Of a DNA stretch of 64,000 nt, positions 1-13,200 are shown piece after piece. How positions within the stretch are numbered: position 1 is the first letter of the stretch; each line of letters opens with the position of its first letter. A program made the position numbers and the translations under genes. The DNA lies in assembly GCA_026874595.1 (NCBI GenBank), contig CM049308.1:16676001-16740000 (forward strand), given 5' to 3'. The notes beneath the pieces were generated by a model. That model was not told the DNA's origin and searched no databases. It saw only the letters and a list, made by a program, of their open reading frames with translations. This stretch comes from Sipunculus nudus. Taxonomy: Eukaryota > Annelida > Sipuncula > Golfingiida > Sipunculidae.

Positions 1-960
1 AAAAAGAGCCGGCCGGCTGGTAGTAACGACGGCAGACGGAGGAACCGGAGGCGAGGCCGGCAGCCCCGAATGGAGGCAGTAGGGACCGACGCACTTACCT
101 GCACACCAGGAGGGTCCGGGCGATCCAGCGGGACGGCTCCAGCCAGCCCCGGGGATAATGAAGGAAACCGGCGAGGAGCGGGCGACGAGAACGGCCGGGG
201 AGAAAGTACCGGGCAGCCGGCGAGGGCGCCGGGCGGACGGAATCGGGTCTAGACAAATCGTCGATATCCGACATAAGTGATTAACAAACCCGGGACAATA
301 AATGTAATATGGAATAGGCAGATGTGCTGGCAGAACGGGAGGCCGCGGGAACGGGGAAAGAATTCCGATTCCGGGAATGAGAATTCAACGATTTAACTGT
401 CTAAACCACTGGAGAGGTGACAGGACCGGCGGGAACGGACGGTGAACGCAGCATGGCCATGGTGCGGTCAACCAGGTTAGGCCCCCCCCCCCCACCCCCT
501 CGGAGACAACCACGGGGCCAGACAATGGAATACAGGAGGGGAACCCCCAAGTACCGGGGAATGAGCCCAATCCTGGAAAGGGCCCACTGGTCAGACGTCC
601 AAGTCTGGCAGTGAAAACAAGGATCAGCCGGAACACAGCAGGAGTCATTGTTAGAGCGGCAATGAAAACAAGGGGGGTGGGAGTCCCAACCGGGATTAGA
701 ACCACAAGAGCCACAATAAGTGGGGTTCTCCATGGCGGGCAAGGGAAAAGAAGACAACTTACAGTTCAGTTGGCAAACTCATTAGTACAAACCCAACAGT
801 GGACGAATCTCGCAGAGCGGGATCACACATCCATCATGGCGAACGCCAGAAGAAAAATGTGATTATGGGTAACAGAAGTGTGACCTAGATACACGGGAAC
901 GAGGCGGGATGGGCGATAATAGGCCCAATAAGGGAAAATTTTCGGTTGGCTTACTCTGGC
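1..960. other. GC-rich block, probably part of an unidentified mobile element
   Basis: Composition changes sharply from GC-rich to AT-rich around 900-960. A homopolymer C run lies near 481-492. Two near-repeats (AGTGAAAACAAGGATCAGCC and AATGAAAACAAGG) lie near 610-670. On the minus strand a frame at 401-757 reads CFHC and CxxC motifs, but no known family is evident and no terminal repeats are visible. It is likely the edge of an insertion extending left. Confidence 0.35.
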
Positions 961-1188
961 GTATAAACTTTAACAGAGAAAATTCTCATTAATACAGAAA
1001 CAGCTCACAATTATGTTTACGTAATAAAACTGTTTGTAATAGCCCAAACTTAAATGGTAAAATACAAGATATGCAACTTCGTATGAGACAAAAATACATT
1101 TGGAGCCAGTTTCTTGCTCATCACTTCTACTGCTGTAGTATCTACTACTGACACTGCTATAAATATTACTACTACAACAACTACTTAC

Positions 1189-1257
1189 CACGGCACTTGA
1201 CAAGTCCTTTTCGTCTTTGCCTGGAAGGAGTTTTGAAGTGTTTGCTGGAAGTAAGCT
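1189..1257 (-). CDS. Exon 36: last exon seen in the window
   Basis: 69 nt, phase 0/0: SLLPANTSKLLPGKDEKDLS, then SAV. Acceptor TTTTGTAG, donor GTAAGT. No further exon was found between this and position 1, so the gene probably continues to the left. Confidence 0.48.
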
Positions 1258-4200
1258 CTACAAAAGTTTACAAAGGGAACGTAACATTAATAATTGTATT
1301 AAACAATCAGTTATTAATGATACATGACCATTAAATTAATAATAAGCCTTCTGAATTCCTTTTTTATGCATGAGCATAAGTTTATTCCAGAGGTCATATT
1401 CATAACCTGTCCTTTAGACATCAGAACTTATATGTGAGGTTTAACAGAGTCATAACACATTGAGGACCTGGTAGGATTCCAATTGGGAACAGTTTGTTCC
1501 ATATTACAACACCTTAACCACAAAGCTGCATCTGATTATAATGATAAACCTCTCTTGACAAATTTATAAAAAAATACTGTGAAGAATTGGTTACCCTGAT
1601 AACCTGCAATACAGCAAGATTGAATAATACATCTTTCATTTGTCTTGTGCACTTTGACTTATTAAATATGCACTGATTGTGCAAAGAATTGAGCCCAATT
1701 GAGTTCCTTTATTATTTAAACATTCATACTGAGTTTCATCAAAACCAATCAAATTCACAGAATACCATGCAGTAGTCTTGTGACTCCTGACCTCATTAAA
1801 TATTTGCTGATTTTGCAGAGAAATGAAATAAGGTGAGAAACTCTTTTAGTAGTGAGTTTCATGAAAATCAATCAAATTTCTGGTAAGTAATCAAGTTTAC
1901 ACTAAAGTCAGGTGTTGTGTTCTCATTACAAAGCATTTAGTTAAATTTGTTAATATTATAGTGAATTTCATAAAAATCCATCATATTCCTGCTAAGTTAT
2001 GGCAGCAACACCACAACTGACAAATAAACCTGGTGACTTTTGACCTCATTAAATATGCGTGGATATTGCAGAGAATCCATCTCAGGTGAGGTAAATAATT
2101 TTGGTGATTTTCATGCATCTTGCCAACAAATAACCAAGTTACTCACTCTGACCAATATAGAAATTGAGTTGGGTGATATAAAAGAAATTTACCGGTAATC
2201 ATGACATAAATTGAAGCTTAAATGATACTTGATATATAACAAAATTTGTTTGCAGAATCAAGTATTATTTATGTGAAAAAATAATGGTGATAATTCAATT
2301 TGTCACATTTTGGTGAGAGATGAGAACAATTTTTACATGCAGATAACAAGCCCGAAGATTAACTAAATAAAGTTTGATTTGAAAATCAGTTTGGGGCAGT
2401 AATTAGGTAAAACAGATATAAGCAGGTGTCTACATTTTTTGTGAAAACACCTTCATGTTCATTTTCCATTCACTTGCAGTCTTGCAGTCATATTGAAAAA
2501 GATCTATACAGAACATAATATGGGTATATATCATAGCAACAAAAATGGTAATATAACAAGACGTAGGAAAAATACTGATCACGATGTATCTATAATAGCA
2601 ATATACTGCAAAATTGCAAAAAATATGCACATAGTTTGGTGAAAATATATATATATAGCTCAAATACTTGCATTGCGACTTAAAGGGGACCTCATCCCAC
2701 AACAGAATGAAAAAGGCACATTCAAGGGTAGAACCACAGGCCAGGTGTTTATTCTTTCAAATACAGAAAAATCTTTGTAATCATGATCAGGCTTCCTCAC
2801 TTTCAGCAGATTACTTCTTGACGACTTTTTTAAGATTTCCGCTTTTTTCACCACAAATTTGTGAAGAAACTGTTACATATAAAACAGGAAATTAGGAACC
2901 TTTTGCATATGACAGGGTTCTCACACTTCTAGAAGATCAATTTTCATGACTTTTTGAAAATCCAAAAAAAAACTTTTAAATACTCATTTTTATGAATTAA
3001 AAATCATGACTTAAGGGCATAATAATCCTACTATTATAATCAAGAACTCAGGTCACAAGGATATTTGTGATTGAGTTTCACTGTACTTACTCTCTGCTGG
3101 GAGAGTTTCATGGTTGAGTGTGCAATGAACTTTTTCAGGCTTGGTTTTTCAACCAGTACTTGTTCATCCGGTGGTAAGCTGTAACCTGGGGCATCAAGAA
3201 AGTGCACCCCATCTGTAAAGAAATTGAAGGTGCAACATATATAACATTATTTATTAACTGACCACATAAGTTACAAATGGGATACATGTACTTATTATTT
3301 GATACTTCTATGTTGTTCACTGACTTGTTTCACATTTGCTCTGTATGGACCTAATGGTGGCATATCAGCCTGAGGCCCTTAGGGCTGCTAGATGATATGG
3401 CTACCTGAAAACCAATACAAAGGCAATACCTTACAAGCAGGTTAATAACATTGTATTAAATGGCTATACATGTTATCAACACATTCCACAGTATACAGTC
3501 ACTCTATTTTCATAAAGTAATCAAGAAAACATTTCAGACACACACACCGGAAACTTCATATATACTGGATCCAACTTTGTTTTCAGTTTCACCCCGAGGT
3601 TGGTGCAAACACGAACTACAGTAACATCACACGAATTGCAATGCTTGTTGATTTCAGCAATTAGTCTCTGTGAACAGTAACATAACACATCCTGTGATGC
3701 TTGCATGTCCATTTCATCCTGGGGAAATGAGTCAATGAGTACACCCAGCCTACTGTACTGAATCAGTACATAAACCATATTTACCTCCGAGTCAAATATA
3801 CCCAGGCCTGATATGAAAATGAAAAGCTACATCCAAACTTACATGTTACCAAGTAATACTGCAAGTGTATGCATCATCAATGTAATACAACAACACCAAA
3901 TGTGTAAATGGTTACAGTAAATGATGAGCAAAAAAATATAAAACTTTATGATTGATGTCTTTCAATACAATACATGTGGTCCTTTCCAGAACTTATCACA
4001 CAGGAAAGAAGTAGTCAGTGAATACATTTTATCCTCATATTTGGCATGTTCAAAGATATCAGAACTACCCACCACCCCTCATAACTGTTCGTGGACTGAC
4101 CCATTAATAAACTACCCAAAAAGTTAAGTAGGCTGTACTGTGGCAAGGTGTAAAGTCACTTATTCTCAAGTACCTGAATGATCCAGACATGGTCCCAGTA

Positions 4201-7200
4201 GAACATGTCCGGGATGACACTTCATTAAGTCACTCTGATGTGCTAGTGGGCTAAACGTTAATCAAAATAAGGGCAAATCTTCTGATAATACCATAGCTGT
4301 AGCTCTCTGACCAACATGTTTAACTTACAGACTGGCAGTAAATGTTTTAGCTTACTTATAACAACCTTTTTAAATTTGGACAGACCTTTCAATCATTTGG
4401 TGATTTAATTTAAAAATTAAACTGACTTCTTCCAACTGTAAAATCACGACTCAACTCGATATGGGTAAACAACGCATTGACTCATGGGATAGCAATGCAA
4501 TCTCGCGTAATCTCGTTGCTCCTGATGGGACAGTAGAAATTTAAATTTCTGAGTGGTTCTATTTTATCAGGGGAAAAGATCCTACCATGTAATGAATGTG
4601 TAAATGGAATCATCAATGCTGAACTACCTTAAACAAGTAACAAATCGTATTGCACATGAGTTTTGCTAGTATGCATGTAAACAGAAAATTCATCCTGAGA
4701 ATGACTAATGGTATACCAGAACTGCTTATGAAGAAAAAACTTGCTAAAACTGTCTAAATGGCCGAAACTGCAAGTATAAATTGGCTCTCGTCTCAAAGCT
4801 CTATCATTTCTCAGATCTAGTTCAGCTCTTGATTGGCATGACTGGGTCTTCGCTGCTGGGATCAGTGGAGGGAATGTATGCTGCTCTTGCCTTTGTGGTA
4901 ATGGGTGCTGTAGCTTTCCTGTAAAAGTCACCTGTGTGGGTTAAATGGTGGTTCTCGCGCCTTTCTGCTTGGCTTGATGGCATCACATCTACTGGCTCTC
5001 AGAACTAAGCTTAAGGAGTGCACAGGGCTGGGGTCTTGACCACAGCAACCTGTAGCTGCTCAACAAAGCGAAAAACATCTTCAGTCAGTATACCAATACT
5101 TTCCACAGGCATTTTATGACTTCCAGGTTTCAGTGTGTATACATAATGGCAGTCCCCATGAGAGGTTTTGAGAAACCAGAAAAAAATAAATCTGTCAGGG
5201 TTCCATAAGCATGTGGGGAAGCAACAGGAAAGTACTCCAAGGGCAGTGTCCGGATCAGAATCTATCTTCAGAGAGATTTAGTGGTCAGGTGACATGTATT
5301 GGCAAAGTGTATAGCAGAATAACATGGAGGGAGGTGGTGTAATGGATAGGGTGCTGGACTTGTGACTGCAAGGTTGTGGTTTCGCATAATGCTGTGACTG
5401 CCATCTGCACTGAGACACCTAGCCAAAGTCTTTACCACAAGGGTGTGCTCTCTCGACCCAGAAGTGAATGGGTACTCATCATGGGTAGCAGGAAAATGTT
5501 GAACGAATAACCTTTTAGCACCTGATATGGCTGCTTGGGTTGTATGCTCCCAGGGAGCCGAGAAAAGCTACAGAATGAACAGGCCCGAAAGACCAGGAAG
5601 GCAAAGTGTGAAGTCCTATGAGACCGCCATTGTCAGTGATATCAGTCTATAAACACCCACCTTTTTACCTTTTATGGACCCCGCTCAAATTCTCAAATAA
5701 TGTACAGTAGGATATCATGGAGACTATTTAACACTGACATATATATTTTTAACATAATCTTGACATTCATCTTCCTTTGATGTAGTCACAGAGATGACCT
5801 GAGCTTCTTACTGACCTTTAGAATACTGGCACAGGAAATGCATAGCTTTGCTGTCTGTCTGCAGAGATGATGTTGTGGGATACAGAAGGAGCTGTTTTGT
5901 CAATGGATCAGGCAGCAGGACTCCAGGAGTAGTACTTGGTAAAAAGGCATCTCCAGAACCAGTCAATGAGGGCATTTTTTCTACAAAATATTAGAACATA
6001 GTCTACTATGCGACAAGTGGATCATTTTTAAGTCTCACTTGAATCTGGGCTGATGCAGTTTAAAAAAAAAGATTACAATCTCAGTATGTTCATATATGAG
6101 TGTGTCATTCTAACTCTGTTGGCTAACATTCTTTAGGAAAGCACTTGATTTGCATAAATCCAATGATTATTATAACTAGCTTATGACATGTATAGCCAAG
6201 CAGTTATTCTGTGTGTGTGTTGGTGGGGGAGAATTAGTCTTGACATTATCAAGATGCAATTTCTAAAGTTTCCAGGACATACATTTTAATACAATGTGCA
6301 TATTTAACTGTAACATACGATAAATTTAAATATTTAGGTACAATACAGGCATGCAACTTTGTTACTCTGATGTGATTTAATGTTTTCTCCTTTATGACCA
6401 TAGCCTTACTTTTTTTTATCTTCCCAAGACCTTTGTGAGCTTGTAGAGGGAATCCCTTGGACAGCAAGTATGAGTTTGTGTCTGGCTCAAACTCATAAGG
6501 AGGGGTGTTCTCTTTCTGTTCCTGTTTGGAAATAAAAAATGTAAAAGTCTCATAATTCTTTTATGTGTGTGTATATATATATGGTATAAGAATTCTAAAT
6601 CTCATCAAATCAAAAAATTTAAAAAATATTAAAGTTACTGATATAGGAAAATATATGCTTTAAATTGTAAACAATTTCATGAGGAAGAAATTTGTATTAA
6701 TAAAATTACATACAAAACATAATGAGCTAAGTACATGGAATTAAATTTAACTGACTGAGCACTGTGGAAGTGTAAAACCCATCAAATATAACTGTTAATT
6801 GTGACATTATATTTTCAAATCCCCAAATTGTGACATTATATTTTCACATCATGGGATTATGGTATCAGTTACCAAAAATATTAATTACCTTATTATGCAT
6901 ACAACCATGCAATTTAAACTTTCCTGAAAAGAAGAGAACAAGTCTATCATACCTCTGTGAAGAGATAATGTGGAACTGGAAGTGCCTCCATTTCTGGCAG
7001 ATAAGTATCCCAACTGAACTGCTTGTTATAACCTGTTAGAATAGCATACAAACAAAGGTTAACTACATAAATATAATATAAATTAATGGTTGATTTATGA
7101 GCCATCTTGGACAGAGTATACAAAAACAGATGATCCAGCAGACTCAGCTTGATGTAAAATTTGACATCTGCCATCAGAGGTTTTGTGATCAATGCTGCAT

Positions 7201-10200
7201 GACTGTCTGTTTGTTACTTTTTCAACTTTGAACATTTTATCAATGAAATTTAAAATTTCTGCATTTATTGATGACTGATCATTTAGCAGCCTTTTGAGGT
7301 AGCAAATAGGCATTAAGGTCTATTGACTGTCAGGGTGACATGCTTTATTATAACGAAAAACTTATTATAAATCTTGATGAAGATGTAAATATAATACACG
7401 GCACAGGGAATGTCTTGTTACCAAAGAGATGGGATTTACACTTTGTACTTTTACTTGTATTCTTTTGTGTTCACACATTTGTCCTAGCCTGATGGTAAGA
7501 TTACTAGCTGTTACAATGATACTAATGCAACAGGATGGACAGCCATTGCACTGCAGTTTTCTAGTGACTTGTGTCATGACACATGTATAGGTCTTCCAGT
7601 CCAGATAAATGCCTACTGAGTCATGCATTCACAGCTATGCTGAGGGCAGACATTAAAAAAAACACAACTGCTGGTTCTCCTATAAGAACAAGTAATTTTC
7701 TGGCTTTGCTAGTCCACTGCATGAGTACAACTCTTTTGATGTTTCATCCTTGTTTATAATACTTGCCATTTGGTTGCTGTAGGCGTTGGTTGAGTTCTGG
7801 GTGGTTATGAGCATTATGCAACATGAAACCAAGCGGATGAATTGCTGGGTCATCAATGGTTGTTACATAATCATAGGTTTTGCTCCATCCATCAAAATGG
7901 ATCAATATCTGTCCATCTTCATATATTGTCTCTGCAAAACATATATGAATTTTTTTATTCAGTTTATATTCTTAAAATAACAGCAATTATGCAGGGGTCA
8001 ACAAATACTGTGGAACCTTCCTTATATGGCCTTTGGCAGAATATGGCTGGCCTGTAACATAATGGTGCCTGTATTAGAGGTTATGAAACCACTCAGATTC
8101 TACGATTCATAAGACCTGTCATTTGTCTGTAACATCTGGTATCTGTGATATGGAAGTGGATGTTAGATAAGGTTTCCCAACATTTATAATTATGAATTAT
8201 AAAAAGGCATTTTATATATTCAATCTCTGTCAAATGCTTAGTTTCATGAAACTGTGCCATAAAAGCTCTCAAGACCTGTCACATTAAAAAAAATAAAAGA
8301 TTTATGCCTGAAAATACATTTCTGTACATTACTTTGTTCTGTCATGCATAACTTTTGTTAACAGTGAGCATCTTGGCCTGTTTTGTTGTTCTCATGCCAT
8401 ATTTATCCTTGCCCTTATTTTTAGGAGATCATGGGGCAGGGTCTAAATTAAATTCCCTGATGTTTCCCCATGATGAATTTAAAATATTTATTACATCCCA
8501 AGACCTGCAACACATTATTGTAATGACCAATCATACAGTGACTGTTTAGACAATCACAAAACAATTATCACAGACTGGCTATTCTCTTTGAAGTCAATCG
8601 AAATCCCTGACTCCTCCCCACCCCCCCTGCTCTCCAACTGGAAAAAAGGAAACCATTTTTTTCTAGGGTTTTTCCATTTTCAAAGATGGCTAGGAACCTT
8701 GAAGGGTGCAACAGGTAGCTACCTCTGGTGGGAGTATGTGCCGCAGAACACCATAAAACCAGTACAACATCTAAGATTAATGTCCTTTGTAACGGGATTT
8801 GTTTTTCCAAATTTTAATTTTGCATAAGCTTGTATACTGAGCCTTGGTGAAAGTTCTTGCTCTCCACTGAGTGCTGTCCTATAACACCAGTATACTCACC
8901 CACTGTGGCCACACACACCAATGAAGGTGTCTTTTTGTCCCATGCCTCCAGTCTCATCCCTGGAATCCAGGCCTCAATACCTCTCTCCTGATGAATAATA
9001 ATAATAATAATAATAATACTTATCATTATCACAATTATTATAACATTAGATTTCAATGCACACTTTTAATACATTGTTTATTAAAACAGATGACACATTT
9101 AAGACACAGTTATGACAATATACTAGAAATTTTAGAAATAAAAGGAAAAAGGTGTGACCACTAGACAGAAATTTAAAATGCAATTTAAACAATATTAAGA
9201 TCTATTAACATTAAGATGACCCTGTTGGTGTTTCTTGAGTAAGAATTAAAATCAAACAGGTCATTAAGATGAAAGTAATCCTTTGAGAAGCTGTAATGTT
9301 ATAAGATCTTAGTACCATCTCAAAATCATAAAAATGTTTATTTTTAGAAAATTTGTGAATTATTAAGTAATTGTGACATCCACCTTGTCACTGGAATGTT
9401 TTTTTTGACAATATACAGTAGAGCGCTGTTTTTCCAAAAGCATTAGGGAGCAAGCTTTTTGTTTGGAAAAGCAAACTTTCAGAAAAACATTCAGTGGTCT
9501 AGCGGCAAGTTCTTATGAAAGTTAATGATCAACTTAATGCAATTTTTTAACAGTGTTTCTTTATGACCTACATAATTGACGACCGGGACATATAAAAATA
9601 TTGGATTTATTGCAGAGCTTGTTTGGCAAAGATCAGTCTGAATCGTTTTTTTATACATGAGTGTTCTTTTTTCAACAAATTCACCAGAGGAAAAGGCCAA
9701 ATAACATTGCCATTAGTGAACCTCAGTTAGATTCTTTTACAGCCCAAGGGCTGCACAGAAAAACCTGCTCTAGCATAAGCATTGTATAAATGATACCTCG
9801 CTTAGGAATGCGAGTAAACTGCTCAGTTGTTTGGCCTGACATCCTAGCCCAAGCTGACGAACTATGGCTTGTTAGAGTACGAAAGAAGATATGGTTGATA
9901 ACTCACACGTGCACTTTGATAAACTGTTCAGCCCCTTTCTAGGGGTATAGGTAACCAAGCATATTTTTAGCTGTAGTTTTTCACAACTTTTCCCCACCGA
10001 CAATATTGGCCAAGAATTAATTAATTAGGATCACCACTGGGCTTAAACACTTGCTTGCAGGCCCTTGTAACTCGTAAGTAAAAAAATTCCTGTATTTCGT
10101 AAGTATTTTCGATATATGAATAAACTTTTGTTTCCCCATTTAAAATTTTGGAAAAACAAATTTTCAGAAAAAGGGCATTTGGGAAAACAGCGCTCTACTG

Positions 10201-13200
10201 TAGTTCAGTATTAAAATGAAAAGTAGCATTTAAATGGCATTCAATAATGAAAAATATAAAAGCTTCAACTGATCGTAAGACATGTTTTCAGATGTCTGGA
10301 AAAAAGAAGTCATTAATAAATCACAAGACCAGCATAATTCAAATTATTATTATTGTTTTTAACAAAAAATTTAACAAAAATATAAAAGTTATAACACTCA
10401 AACACTCAAAAGCTTTACCTTTTATATATCTCATCAATAATTTTTATACAAAATGAAAATATATTAAACATAAAACTGTTTAAACATTAAGATTCATATA
10501 AATGTTATAAAACACTCACAAACTATAGAGATATTATCCTTCATATATCCCAAATTATTTTATGTATACACAAAATAAATTCTAAACAAAATTAAACTAG
10601 AATGCAAACACAGATGTTTGTCCCCCCTCCCTGTGGGCTTCCCTTCCCCAAATTTGAGGGAAAAAATACAGACTTCTTCTACAGTCACAGTATTCACAAA
10701 TAATTTCTATTTTGGCCTATTTGACCATGATGATGAAGGTCAAGGTCACCAGGTTTCCATTTCCTCCAAGATATTGGTAGAAACATTTCAAAAGTCAAAT
10801 TTCATGAAAACATTTTGAGTGGTTCAAAAGTTATAGTGTTCACCAATAATTTTATTTTGGTTGATTTGACCTTGAAGATTAAGGTCAAGGTCACTAGTTT
10901 CTGAACTTTTCAAAGAACCTGGACTACAATCAATGACAGACCAACATTATATATCTCTACTAACGGGAGGGGAGACATGAAAAGTTATATAGAATAAGAA
11001 TTTACAAAATTAGCCTAACAGCTGAAAAATATCACCATATAAACATATAGGCCTCACCGGTGCTTGGGACACCATGCATGGTGGAAGATCAGGGATGGCC
11101 GGTATGTCAAGTTCTCTCAGCAGTTCTTGGTATATAGCTACAATAAAATATTGAGAGATCAATGAACCCAGGTCTGGTCTGATTTTTTTATTTACTGGTT
11201 CATAAAGTGTCCTACTTAAAATTTCCTTGAATCAATATAAAATGGGTTGAGTGCATTCCATAAACAAGTGGCTGCTACTAGGAAAGATCTTTCACCAGCT
11301 CTCCTGGAAATTTTGGTATGTGAAGCAGCCCCCTTGCCACTGGCCAGAAGACACTGTTGTGGTGTATAGGTTTACAGCAGCTTTGTAAAGTAGTCAGGAG
11401 CATTAAGGTTGTCCGTATATCTGTCAAAAAACTGAATATTACAGAAGGTCAGTTTTAGTATCTGGTAATGTGACAACAATCCCAAAACAGTTTGATATCC
11501 AGAGATGATTGAGCTGTCTGAATCTGACATGCCAACCCTGACTAATGCACAATAGTTAATTCATAAATTGTTTCCTGGTTTACATTTTAGGGTTATATTC
11601 ACGGATATAAAGTAAAAAGGAAATGGGTAAAAGATCTAGGGCCATTATTTATTCTCATGGGTCATTTCTCAGCTGTCTAGTTTTCTGTCACACACAGGGC
11701 TATCATTTGCATTGAAGACTCACCCTCAGATGTATACTGTGCGGTCTCCAGTCCACAGTGCAGTATATTACCCTTGCTTTTTATCAATGCTTTGGCCTCA
11801 GTGGAAAATTCATAAGGTGGGCAGCCTTTGGTCTGTTCCTGTTAAAGATAAAACATATAGGAAGCACTATAGAGAACAAATCCACCTGTACTTGGCTGAA
11901 TATATACCAAAAAATATATGCAAAAGAAACTGAAATAAACTTTCTAAAAGTCTGCCTAAACTGGGATTCCAAACTTTTTTGTTATCTTAAAGGGTACTTG
12001 TAATGCAAACTGGACTAAACACATTACTGAAATGAATTGCATTATCTCTTGAGATGTTGCTCCTCTGTGGTTGTGACACAATGATAAGGCAGAATAAGAG
12101 ACATTCTGCAGGGAGAAAATTATCTCCTAACTCTATCTAGGGAGAGATAAATAACAAACCTATCATTATATTTAAGTGATACCAGAAAAAAACTAAGAAG
12201 TAAATATATTATTACTGTGAAAAAAGAGCTTAAATCTGCTGTGAAATGTATCAAGAGTAAAATGTCACCACTATCACGAGGTGCCGCTGTCTATATGGAA
12301 TGAGGATGAAGGTCATCTTACAATAAGAACATAATATTAAAAAATAATCTTGAACTTGTTGATTCTGGATTAAAGTTTTTATCTGCTTGAAAATGGAGGT
12401 CATCTAGAGTAACAGTCTGTAGTCTAAACATCAGGGCAAAATTTCTGAGGTTTTGTTGAGATGACACTATTTTGCCTAAGAGGCTCTGGTGGTGATCAAA
12501 CCAATTACTTATAGCTTCTGAGTTCATTGCCTTAACTCTAGGTTATATTACTCCTATCTCTGGATTTCAGATTTATTTCGTAAAAAATCTTCCCTTGACC
12601 CATGTTGCCCACCTGCAGCTGACTGTTCATTATTGCAGCTTTGCTCAACTCCCTGTGGAATATTCAGCCTCAGCAGCCAATATTTAGACCAGACTTTATA
12701 TATTATTTTACCATTATATACCAGTACCATTTCACTGCTAGGCGAAGATGGTCCACTCTTGTAGTAAAACTTGACATGGGGTCTATCATAATAATTTGAA
12801 CTATGTCATATACTAGGTTCAAGCCATAAGCATGAATAAGTCACAATTTTAGCCATTATAATGTCACAAATGTAACCTTCCTTGGTATTTGAACCTTTTC
12901 ACAAACATGTAAAACAATGATATTGCTGTGAATCTCAGCATAAGAGATATAATATCTGTTCATTTGATAAAACTTTGCAATTTACATGACTTATATAATC
13001 ATTTTTCTTACCTGAGTGAAAAGGAAATGTGGAGCAGGAGTTGCTTTGGTCTGTATGATATATTTGTCCCAGCTGAATGTCCCTCCGTAACCTGCAAAAT
13101 ATCAGTTAAAGGGTAGCTTAACAACATCTTGATGGACAAAAAAAAACATAGTGCATGTTCAAAAGAATTTTTTCCAAATATTGTAATTTTAAATTTTTTA

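Noticed and set aside
401-757. Minus-strand frame with CFHC/CxxC motifs as a zinc-knuckle gag
   Set aside because: Spacing does not fit CCHC knuckles, and no adjacent protease, RT or LTR is visible.
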